From NCBI GenBank assembly GCA_023436525.1, contig JAEZIW010000061.1, positions 1 to 5,245 of the forward strand: a DNA stretch of 5,245 bases. Direction: 5' to 3'. Source of the DNA: Bacillota bacterium. GTDB taxonomy: Bacteria; Bacillota; Clostridia; Christensenellales; SZUA-584. A program made the translations under genes and the position numbers. Numbering within the stretch: the stretch's first letter is position 1; each line of letters opens with the position of its first letter. Under the pieces are notes generated by a model. The model did no database searches and was not told the origin of the DNA. It saw nothing but the letters and a program-made list of their open reading frames with translations. Shown piece after piece: positions 1 to 5,009 of this stretch.

Positions 1-602
1 GCACGGGACAGATTCGTCAGCAGCGCAATACGGCATTCGGCAGCTTTGTCAACGTGGTTGACTGCCCGGAATGCGGCGGGCGCGGCAGCATTATCAAAGA
101 GCCGTGCACCGAGTGCGGCGGGCGCGGCATATTAACAAAGCTCAAAACAATCAGTGTGGATATTCCCGCTGGCATCGACAACGGACAGATTTTAACGATG
201 CGCGGTGCGGGCGCGGCCGGGCAGCGCGGCGGCCCTCCGGGCGATCTTCAGATTTATATTTATGTTCAAACACATGAACTGTTTACGCGGGAAGGCTACG
301 ATTTGTACCTTGATATTCCGGTGTCGTTTACTGATGCGGCATTGGGGGCCGAGCTGACCATTCCGACGCTCGACGGCAAGGCCAAGCTTAAAATGGGCGA
401 AGGCACACAAACGGGAACAGTGTTCCGTTTAAAAGATAAGGGCATTACGCATCTGCATTCGTCTCGAAAAGGCAGCCTGTATGTAAAGGTGAATATTGAG
501 GTGCCAAAAAAGCTGAACGAGAAGCAAAAATCACTGCTCCGAGAATTCGATAAATTGTCGACAAAGAGCAAAAGTTTTTTTGAAAGAGTAAAGGGAGAAT
601 GA
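1..602 (+). CDS. dnaJ: Chaperone protein DnaJ (Hsp40), C-terminal part, 5' end outside window
   Basis: DnaJ is the cytosolic co-chaperone that stimulates DnaK ATPase activity and delivers unfolded substrates. Reading from base 3, 199 residues precede the TGA at 600-602. The J domain, the Gly/Phe linker and the first two zinc repeats lie upstream of the window. Visible are the inter-repeat motif NTAFGSFVNV and then zinc-finger repeats three and four (CPECGGRG and CTECGGRG, both CxxCxGxG). They are followed by the two beta-sandwich substrate-binding domains, with the DnaJ-like stretches GDLQIYIYV, IPVSFTDAALGAELTIPTLDG and GSLYVKVNIEVP, and a charged C-terminal tail that usually carries the dimerisation helix. 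Codons are intact throughout. The stop overlaps the prmA start by four bases (ATGA), so the two are probably co-transcribed and coupled. In this order dnaJ normally follows dnaK, which would lie upstream. The family assignment is near certain; only the 5' end is missing. Confidence 0.96.
   Translation, partial: TGQIRQQRNTAFGSFVNVVDCPECGGRGSIIKEPCTECGGRGILTKLKTISVDIPAGIDNGQILTMRGAGAAGQRGGPPGDLQIYIYVQTHELFTREGYDLYLDIPVSFTDAALGAELTIPTLDGKAKLKMGEGTQTGTVFRLKDKGITHLHSSRKGSLYVKVNIEVPKKLNEKQKSLLREFDKLSTKSKSFFERVKGE
72..129 (+). repeat. 16-bp exact direct repeat inside the DnaJ zinc-finger coding region
   Basis: The 16-base string TGCGGCGGGCGCGGCA occurs at 72-87 and again at 114-129, 42 bases apart and in the same frame. 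It encodes the Cys-Gly-Gly-Arg-Gly part of zinc repeats three and four. The protein repeat is a normal feature of DnaJ. The exact identity at DNA level is only a consequence of codon choice, or of local gene conversion. Confidence 0.8.
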
Positions 603-1507
603 ACTGGAAACAGATTAACGTTTTAACCACCGAAGAAGCCGCCGACCTCGTTTCTTCGATATTGATGGATGCCGGAGCCACCGGCACGGAGACAGAGGGC
701 GGCAGCGTCCCTGCGGCACACCGTGATGAGTATTTGGCACCGCCGGCTGAAAGTCTGGGCGCTGTGACGGTAAAAGCCTATTTCGGCGAAGACGGGTTTT
801 CGGATACACTTGACTACGTGAAAAATAGGCTTGACGAAATCAAGAGCGAGGCGATGGGGCCGCTGACAGTTTGCGTAAACACGCTGGCCGATACCGATTG
901 GAATGAGAATTTCAAAAAGCATTTTACCACATTCAGGGCGGCGGGCTGTTTCGTTGTGAAGCCGACGTGGGAGAATTATGTGACGGATCCGGGTGACATT
1001 GTCATCGAGATTGACCCGGGCATGGCTTTCGGTTCGGGTGTGCACGAAACCACGCGCATGTGCCTTGAACTGCTGCAAAAATATATGCCGCCCAAAGCCA
1101 AGGTGCTTGATGTCGGGTGCGGCTCTGGCATACTCGGCATCGGTGCCGCCAAACTTGGTGCCGCAAGCGTGATGGCACTGGATTACGACAGCGTCAGTGT
1201 GACGGTCGCACGGGAGAATGCAGAGGCTAACAATGCCGGTGTGATGGATGTGCGCCGATCGGATTTGCTTCAGAATGTGCCGGAAGAAAAATACGATATC
1301 ATACTCGCGAATATCATCGCGGGCATCATCATCCGATTAAACGAAAATGCAGGGGATTACCTTGCGCAAGACGGCGTTTACATCATGTCGGGAATCATTG
1401 ACGAGAGAGAAGACGATGTGAAAGCATCGCTTGAAAAAAACGGGTTCAGCGTTATCGAAACGCTGAGCATGGCAGACTGGCGGGCCATTGCCGCGAGGAA
1501 AAGCTGA
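599..1507 (+). CDS. prmA: Ribosomal protein L11 methyltransferase PrmA
   Basis: This 302-residue cytosolic class I SAM-dependent methyltransferase trimethylates amino groups of ribosomal protein L11 (family knowledge). The length is normal for PrmA. The N-terminal L11-recognition domain spans roughly residues 1-95. It is followed by the linker WNENFKKHFTTFR and PTWE (101-125), then the family signature DPGMAFGSGVHETT (139-152). The SAM-binding motif I is VLDVGCGSGILGIGAAKLGA (169-188), with the acidic post-I strand ALDYD (193-197). The catalytic-side motif DIILANIIAG (233-242) follows. The start at 599 is chosen because MNWKQINVLTTEEAADLV matches the usual PrmA N-terminus. It overlaps the dnaJ stop as ATGA, with AAAGG at 590-594 as a closely spaced ribosome binding site that suggests translational coupling. 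The stop TGA (1505-1507) shares its A with the rsmE start. PrmA directly after dnaJ is a common Bacillota arrangement. Confidence 0.96.
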   Translation: MNWKQINVLTTEEAADLVSSILMDAGATGTETEGGSVPAAHRDEYLAPPAESLGAVTVKAYFGEDGFSDTLDYVKNRLDEIKSEAMGPLTVCVNTLADTDWNENFKKHFTTFRAAGCFVVKPTWENYVTDPGDIVIEIDPGMAFGSGVHETTRMCLELLQKYMPPKAKVLDVGCGSGILGIGAAKLGAASVMALDYDSVSVTVARENAEANNAGVMDVRRSDLLQNVPEEKYDIILANIIAGIIIRLNENAGDYLAQDGVYIMSGIIDEREDDVKASLEKNGFSVIETLSMADWRAIAARKS

Positions 1508-2223
1508 TGCACCGCTTTTTTACCGAGCCTGAACAGGTTCAAGAAAAGTATCTGGTAATCATCGGCGATGAAGCCAAGCATATTAAAAACGTGCTGCGTA
1601 TGCTGCCGGGTGATGACATTATGGTGTTTGACGGGACGGGCTACGATTATCTATGCCGCATCAAAGCTGTTGGTGCGCAAATCGACGCGCAAATCATTTC
1701 CAAAGAGAGCAATAAAGCAGAGCCCGGCATCAGTGTGACGCTTTATCAGGCGTATCCGAAATCCGCAAAAATGGAGGAGATCGTTCAGAAGGCCGTTGAG
1801 CTTGGTGTGAGTCGCGTTGTGCCGTTTATTGCTCGCCGCTGCGTGAAGCGCCCCGAGGACGCGTCAAGGCTTCGGCGTGTCGCTTTGGCCGCCGTGAAGC
1901 AGTGCGGCAGGAGCGTGCTTCCGTCTGTCGATGATGTACTGCGCTTCGATGAGGCGCTTAAGCTGATGAAAGCGCACGACAAACTGGTCGTCTGCTGGGA
2001 AGAGGAACGCGATACATCGCTGAAGAAGGCGCTGCAAGGCGATGCGAAAAATATCGGCGTCGTGATCGGGCCGGAAGGCGGGCTGGAAGAAGCCGAAGTC
2101 AGGCTGATGCGCGAGGCCGGAGGCGTCTCGGCCACACTGGGGCCGCGCATCATGAGAACCGAAACCGCGGGCATCGCGGTGATGGCGGCAATATTTTACG
2201 AAAAGGGGCAGATGCAGCTGTGA
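1507..2223 (+). CDS. rsmE: 16S rRNA (uracil-1498-N3)-methyltransferase RsmE
   Basis: RsmE methylates N3 of U1498 in 16S rRNA of the assembled 30S subunit, near the decoding site, using SAM (family knowledge). The 238 residues match the usual length of about 240-250. The N-terminal PUA-like RNA-binding part is recognisable from MHRFF and DEAKHIKNVLRMLPGDDIMVFDG (residues 21-43). The C-terminal SPOUT fold contains KMEEIVQKAVELGV (88-101) and KQCGR (131-135). Its SAM-binding trefoil-knot motifs are IGPEGGL (187-193) and LGPRIMRTETA (211-221). The start ATG at 1507 overlaps the prmA stop by one base (TGATG). It has GAGGAA at 1495-1500, six bases upstream, as the ribosome binding site. The 3' end overlaps the mtaB GTG start by four bases. 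No key motif is missing. Confidence 0.96.
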   Translation: MHRFFTEPEQVQEKYLVIIGDEAKHIKNVLRMLPGDDIMVFDGTGYDYLCRIKAVGAQIDAQIISKESNKAEPGISVTLYQAYPKSAKMEEIVQKAVELGVSRVVPFIARRCVKRPEDASRLRRVALAAVKQCGRSVLPSVDDVLRFDEALKLMKAHDKLVVCWEEERDTSLKKALQGDAKNIGVVIGPEGGLEEAEVRLMREAGGVSATLGPRIMRTETAGIAVMAAIFYEKGQMQL

Positions 2224-3482
2224 AAAAGGTGTCGTTCTATACGCTCGGCTGCAAGGTCAATGCTTATGATTCTGCGTATATGCAGTCTCTTATGGAGCAA
2301 AACGGTTTTGAAACGGTGGCATTTGAGCAACCTGCCGATATTGTGATTGTGAACACCTGCACCGTTACGGCGGTGGCCGATAAAAAGTCGCGCGCAGCCA
2401 TAAGGCGCGCTGCGCGGACAGGCCATGTTATCGTCGTCGGGTGCCTCGCGCAGCGTGCAGCCGAGGAGCTGCTGGCCATTGAAGGTGTCAGCGCGGTGGT
2501 GGGGACAGATGACAGAGGCCGCATTGCCGAGGTGGCGCAAAAGCTGCTGAACGGCGAAACGGCGATTGATTTAACGCACGATTTGAAGGGCTGCGGTTTC
2601 GAGCCTATGCAGGTCAGCTCACCCGGAGGCAAAACACGCGGCGTGCTGAAAATTCAGGAGGGCTGCGACTGCTTTTGCAGCTACTGCATCATACCGTATG
2701 TGCGCGGGCGGTCGCGCAGCCGGGGTTTTGATGAAATATTGAATGAAGCGAATGAGATGGCGAAAAGCGGCGTCAAAGAAATCGTGCTCACCGGCATCCA
2801 TATCGCGTCGTATACCGATAATAATCGCGGCTTGGGCGAGTTGATTCAGGCGCTGGATAATTGCGGCGCGCGTCTGCGCCTCGGGTCCATAGAGCCGGGT
2901 GTGCTGGGTGAAGACTTTTTGAACAAAACTGTGAATGCAAAAAACCTGTGTCCGCATTTTCATCTGTCACTGCAGAGCGGATCCGCCGGGGTGCTGAAAC
3001 GCATGAACAGGCCGTACACGCCCGGGGAGTACATGGCGTTTGTTTCGCAGCTGAGAGATCGGTTTGACAATCCGGCCATTACGACAGACGTGATTTCCGG
3101 GTTTCCTGCGGAAACGGATGAGGAACACAAGGAGACGATGGCTTTTGTGAAAGAAGCGGCATTTGCGCGTATTCACGTTTTTCCGTATTCGGCAAGAGAG
3201 GGCACACGCGCGTTTGCCATGAAGCCGCGTGTTACAAAATTGGTATCCAGAGAGCGCGCTGCTGAGCTGATTCACCTCGGCGAAGCGCTGGAAGCGCAAT
3301 ACATTCGCGGGCTGATCGGCAGGGAAGCCCGGGTGCTTTTTGAAGAGCCATCCGAGCGGTTTCCCGGCTGCATGGAAGGATACAGTGAACGCTATGTACG
3401 CGTGGCGGCTGAGGCACAAAGAAATGAAATCAAAACAGTAACGCTGAGGGATATGCATGGCAGTACGGTTTTGGGCGAATAA
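2220..3482 (+). CDS. mtaB: tRNA (N6-threonylcarbamoyladenosine-37 C2)-methylthiotransferase MtaB
   Basis: MtaB (B. subtilis YqeV type) is a radical-SAM enzyme that converts t6A37 to ms2t6A37 in ANN-decoding tRNAs, inserting sulfur and a methyl group (family knowledge). The 420 residues fit the family. The N-terminal UPF0004 domain supplies the auxiliary-cluster cysteines C11 (TLGCKVNAYDS), C47 (VNTCTVTAVAD) and C75 (VVGCLAQR). The radical-SAM cluster motif CxxxCxxC is C149, C153 and C156 in GCDCFCSYCIIPYVRGRSRSR. Further core motifs are EIVLTGIHI (187-195), SLQSGS (250-255), TTDVISGFPAET (288-299) and FPYSAREGT (321-329). A C-terminal TRAM-like RNA-binding region follows from about residue 360. 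The start is GTG at 2220, supported by the family-typical N-terminus KKVSFYTLGCKVN. AAAGGGG at 2202-2208 is a rather distant ribosome binding site (11 bases), so coupling to rsmE through the GTGA overlap is likely. C151 is an additional cysteine inside the cluster motif. Confidence 0.95.
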   Translation: MKKVSFYTLGCKVNAYDSAYMQSLMEQNGFETVAFEQPADIVIVNTCTVTAVADKKSRAAIRRAARTGHVIVVGCLAQRAAEELLAIEGVSAVVGTDDRGRIAEVAQKLLNGETAIDLTHDLKGCGFEPMQVSSPGGKTRGVLKIQEGCDCFCSYCIIPYVRGRSRSRGFDEILNEANEMAKSGVKEIVLTGIHIASYTDNNRGLGELIQALDNCGARLRLGSIEPGVLGEDFLNKTVNAKNLCPHFHLSLQSGSAGVLKRMNRPYTPGEYMAFVSQLRDRFDNPAITTDVISGFPAETDEEHKETMAFVKEAAFARIHVFPYSAREGTRAFAMKPRVTKLVSRERAAELIHLGEALEAQYIRGLIGREARVLFEEPSERFPGCMEGYSERYVRVAAEAQRNEIKTVTLRDMHGSTVLGE

Positions 3483-3487
3483 GGAGG
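3481..3487 (+). promoter_or_regulatory. Ribosome binding site that fixes the HIT gene start
   Basis: AAGGAGG lies right at the mtaB stop codon, five bases before the ATG at 3493. It is a near-perfect anti-16S match. It therefore selects ATG 3493 over the upstream in-frame ATG at 3457, which lies inside mtaB and has no comparable site. Confidence 0.85.
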
Positions 3488-3492
3488 TTTCA

Positions 3493-3834
3493 ATGAAAGA
3501 CTGTTTGTTCTGCAAAATTATCGCGGGCGAGATTCCGTCCGCAAAGGTTTATGAGGATGATAAGGTGCTGGCGTTTCACGACATCGATAAAAAAGCGCCC
3601 GTTCATGTGCTGATTATCCCCAAAAAGCATGTTGATTCCGTGGCGGCGCTTGAAGCGGTTGATTTTGAAACGGTGGCGCATATTTACCGTGTGGCTCAAA
3701 AGCTGGCTGACGAGCTCGGCTTGAAGGACGGCTACAGAATCGTCACCAATATCGGGAAAGACGGCGGGCAAACGGTGGGGCATCTGCATTTTCATCTGCT
3801 TGGCGGGCGTGCGATGGGCTGGCCGCCGGGCTGA
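3493..3834 (+). CDS. HIT-family nucleotide-binding hydrolase, HinT-like
   Basis: This 113-residue cytosolic histidine-triad protein probably hydrolyses adenosine 5'-phosphoramidates or acyl-AMP by-products (HinT subfamily knowledge). The N-terminus DCLFCKIIAGEIPS carries the Cys pair C4/C7 seen in many zinc-binding HIT proteins. KVYEDDKVLAFHDI and APVHVLIIPKKH (36-46) form the core strands. The histidine triad GHLHFHLLGG has H97, H99 (expected nucleophile) and H101, and the C-terminal GWPPG is typical of HinT. The chosen start (ATG 3493) has a strong Shine-Dalgarno sequence and gives the usual N-terminus. An in-frame ATG at 3457 would add 12 residues overlapping mtaB and is not favoured. The gene follows mtaB by 10 bases, a pairing common in Clostridia, where rpsU and yqeY-like genes often come next. 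Here no such gene follows within the window. The exact substrate cannot be told from sequence. Confidence 0.93.
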   Translation: MKDCLFCKIIAGEIPSAKVYEDDKVLAFHDIDKKAPVHVLIIPKKHVDSVAALEAVDFETVAHIYRVAQKLADELGLKDGYRIVTNIGKDGGQTVGHLHFHLLGGRAMGWPPG

Positions 3835-3861
3835 GGAAACAGCAACAGATAGAGAGTCAAC

Positions 3862-3895
3862 AACGCGGCGGACTGAACCCCCTTATTAGCGTTTT
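3862..3895 (+). terminator. Possible weak rho-independent terminator after the HIT gene
   Basis: AACGC (3862-3866) can pair with GCGTT (3889-3893). Directly inside it, GGCGG (3867-3871) pairs with CCCCC (3878-3882) apart from one C-C mismatch, around the loop ACTGAA. The 3' side has a six-base bulge (TTATTA), and the stem ends in a run of only four T (3892-3895). The position 28 bases after the HIT stop is right for an operon terminator. The bulge and short T-run make it a weak candidate. Confidence 0.3.
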
Positions 3896-3911
3896 GCAAC
3901 GGGATGCATTT

Positions 3912-3931
3912 GGCTTTTAACAAGCCGTTTT
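3912..3931 (+). terminator. Second possible weak terminator hairpin
   Basis: GGCTT (3912-3916) pairs with AAGCC (3922-3926) around a five-base loop and is followed by GTTTT. The stem is only five base pairs and the T-tract is four bases, so this could be chance. It may act together with the preceding hairpin to end the dnaJ-to-HIT transcript. Confidence 0.25.
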
Positions 3932-4010
3932 CCGCGATGCAGAGCGAGAATACTGGAATCGCAGGATATAGCGATAATAGGACAATACAAAAATATTGCC
4001 GGTTAATGGC

Positions 4011-4024
4011 GTATGTTATCATAC
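4011..4024. repeat. Short inverted repeat, 5-bp arms with a 4-base loop
   Basis: GTATG (4011-4015) and CATAC (4020-4024) are exact reverse complements around TTAT. TGTTATCAT within it also resembles an extended -10 box (TGnTATCAT, 4014-4022), with TTGCCG at 3996-4001 as a poorly spaced -35 (15 bases). Either reading is weak, because arms this short arise by chance in AT-rich DNA. Confidence 0.3.
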
Positions 4025-4039
4025 AAACTGCAAAACGTA

Positions 4040-4064
4040 ATTCTGTGAATATAATTCACAGAAT
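4040..4064. promoter_or_regulatory. Perfect 11-bp inverted repeat, probable operator of the galU promoter
   Basis: The left arm ATTCTGTGAAT (4040-4050) and right arm ATTCACAGAAT (4054-4064) are perfect reverse complements around the spacer ATA. The element ends four bases before the candidate -35 box. Its centre (4052) lies about 53 bases upstream of the predicted transcription start. No T-run follows, so it is not a terminator. The inner core TGTGAA-N5-TTCACA resembles Rex (TGTGAA-N4-TTCACA) and CRP/FNR (TGTGA-N6-TCACA) sites, but its spacing is one base longer than either. The regulator therefore cannot be named. The perfect symmetry is directly visible; the operator role is inferred from position. 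Confidence 0.6.
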
Positions 4065-4068
4065 GGTA

Positions 4069-4098
4069 ATGACCGATACCCGTCTCGTATAGTATAAT
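4069..4098 (+). promoter_or_regulatory. Sigma-A type promoter of galU
   Basis: The -10 box TATAAT (4093-4098) is a perfect consensus. ATGACC (4069-4074) matches four of six positions of TTGACA with an 18-base spacer. Transcription would begin near 4104-4105, giving a leader of about 28 bases before the galU ATG. The weak -35 next to a perfect palindrome fits a promoter that depends on, or is blocked by, a bound regulator. Confidence 0.7.
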
Positions 4099-4120
4099 AT
4101 GTTGATTAGGGATTCAATTT

Positions 4121-4125
4121 GGAGG
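4121..4125 (+). promoter_or_regulatory. galU ribosome binding site
   Basis: GGAGG lies seven bases before the ATG at 4133. It is a strong Shine-Dalgarno sequence with ideal spacing, supporting this start. Confidence 0.85.
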
Positions 4126-4132
4126 AAGATTA

Positions 4133-5008
4133 ATGAAAATCAGAAAAGCAGTGATTCCGGCTGCGGGCCTCGGTACGCGTTTTTTACCGGCGACCAAAGC
4201 ACAGCCTAAGGAAATGCTGCCCATTGTTGATAAACCGACAATACAATACATCGTGGAAGAAGCAATTCAAGCCGGCATAGAAAGCATACTCATTATCACA
4301 GGACGCGGGAAGCGCAATATTGAAGACCATTTTGACAAATCATACGAACTGGAATCTGAACTGAAAAGAAAAGGCAACACGTCTATGCTGAGCATGGTGG
4401 AAGATATCTCTCAGCTTGTTAACGTGTTTTATGTGAGGCAAAAGGAAGCCAAAGGCCTTGGCCATGCCATCGGCTGTGCGCGCGATTTTGTGGGCAGTGA
4501 ACCGTTTGCGGTACTGCTTGGCGACGACGTGGTGGTCTCAAAAAAGCCCGCAATCGGCCAGCTCATGGACGTCTACGAGCAGCGCGGCGCGTCGGTGCTC
4601 GGTGTGCAGCGTATCGACAACGCCGACACTGATAAATACGGCATCATCGATCCGTCAAACGGTATCGGCGGCGGGCGGCTTCATGGCGTGAAAGACCTGG
4701 TGGAAAAGCCGAATGTGAACGAAGTACCGTCGAATCTCGCCATACTCGGCCGGTATATCATCACCCCCGAGATTTTTGATATTCTCAAGGGTCAGCAGCC
4801 GGGTAAAGGCGGAGAGATACAGCTGACGGATGCGTTAAAAACGTTGATGAACACGCAGGACATGTATGCGTATGAGTTTGAAGGCAAACGCTATGATGTG
4901 GGAGATAAGCTTGGCTTTTTAAAAGCCACTGTTGAGTTTGCGCTGAACCGAAACGATTTGAGCAAACAGTTTGGGGAGTACCTTAAAAACATCGTAAAGG
5001 AACTGTAG
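4133..5008 (+). CDS. galU: UTP-glucose-1-phosphate uridylyltransferase (UDP-glucose pyrophosphorylase)
   Basis: This 291-residue cytosolic nucleotidyltransferase makes UDP-glucose and pyrophosphate from UTP and glucose-1-phosphate. UDP-glucose feeds cell-envelope glycans, glycolipids, exopolysaccharide and galactose use (family knowledge). The length is typical for GalU. The N-terminal nucleotide-binding signature is IPAAGLGTRFLPATKAQPKE (residues 8-27), with PIVDKPTIQYIVEEA following. Also visible are ITGRGKRNIEDHFD (55-68), KGLGHAI (107-113), the metal- and substrate-site motif LLGDD (128-132), VEKP (190-193), GGEIQLTDAL (226-235) and YDVGDKLGFLKA (254-265). Together these distinguish GalU from RfbA-type thymidylyltransferases. 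The start ATG has a strong ribosome binding site and its own promoter, so galU opens a new transcription unit. A single base separates its stop from the ahcY start, implying co-transcription. B. subtilis GtaB and YngB are the same family, so gtaB would be an equally valid name. Confidence 0.96.
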   Translation: MKIRKAVIPAAGLGTRFLPATKAQPKEMLPIVDKPTIQYIVEEAIQAGIESILIITGRGKRNIEDHFDKSYELESELKRKGNTSMLSMVEDISQLVNVFYVRQKEAKGLGHAIGCARDFVGSEPFAVLLGDDVVVSKKPAIGQLMDVYEQRGASVLGVQRIDNADTDKYGIIDPSNGIGGGRLHGVKDLVEKPNVNEVPSNLAILGRYIITPEIFDILKGQQPGKGGEIQLTDALKTLMNTQDMYAYEFEGKRYDVGDKLGFLKATVEFALNRNDLSKQFGEYLKNIVKEL

Positions 5009-5009
5009 A

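Larger units (their letters stand above)
3835..4132. other. Intergenic region between the dnaJ-HIT operon and galU
   Basis: These 298 bases separate two transcription units. Stop codons interrupt all forward frames, and the only ATG-started forward ORF (3904-4092) runs through the palindrome and part of the promoter with no ribosome binding site I can see. The first part contains weak hairpins that could end the upstream operon. From about 3960 onward the region is AT-rich and contains a short hairpin (4011-4024), a perfect 11-bp inverted repeat (4040-4064), the galU promoter and the galU ribosome binding site. I recognise no tRNA, riboswitch or small-RNA family here. Confidence 0.8.

Noticed and set aside
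575..581. Run of seven T near the end of dnaJ as a slippage or frameshift site, or a terminator
   Set aside because: There is no stem before it, the reading frame continues normally to the stop, and TTT-TTT codes for Phe-Phe in a poorly conserved tail. Nothing supports programmed frameshifting.
623..1078. 151-codon reverse-strand ORF opposite prmA
   Set aside because: It lies fully inside prmA, whose motifs are intact. The protein has low-complexity, His/Arg-rich shadow composition and no family resemblance.
2967..3515. 182-codon reverse-strand ORF opposite mtaB
   Set aside because: It lies antisense to the conserved C-terminal half of MtaB and across the HIT start region. There is no recognisable domain or start signal.
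3792..4022. 76-codon reverse-strand ORF with hydrophobic stretches
   Set aside because: It overlaps the 3' end of the HIT gene including the conserved GWPPG codons, has no visible ribosome binding site, and its composition fits an antisense shadow plus non-coding DNA.
4040..4064. Palindrome as a transcription terminator or as a standard Rex or CRP/FNR site
   Set aside because: There is no T-run after it, and it lies directly before a promoter, 206 bases after the HIT stop, so a terminator is unlikely. The central spacing is one base too long for Rex (N4) or CRP/FNR (N6), so those names are not supported.
3904..4092. 62-codon forward ORF in the intergenic gap
   Set aside because: It has no ribosome binding site and no recognisable similarity, and it runs through the perfect palindrome and the -35 region into the spacer of the galU promoter. 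It is best read as chance.
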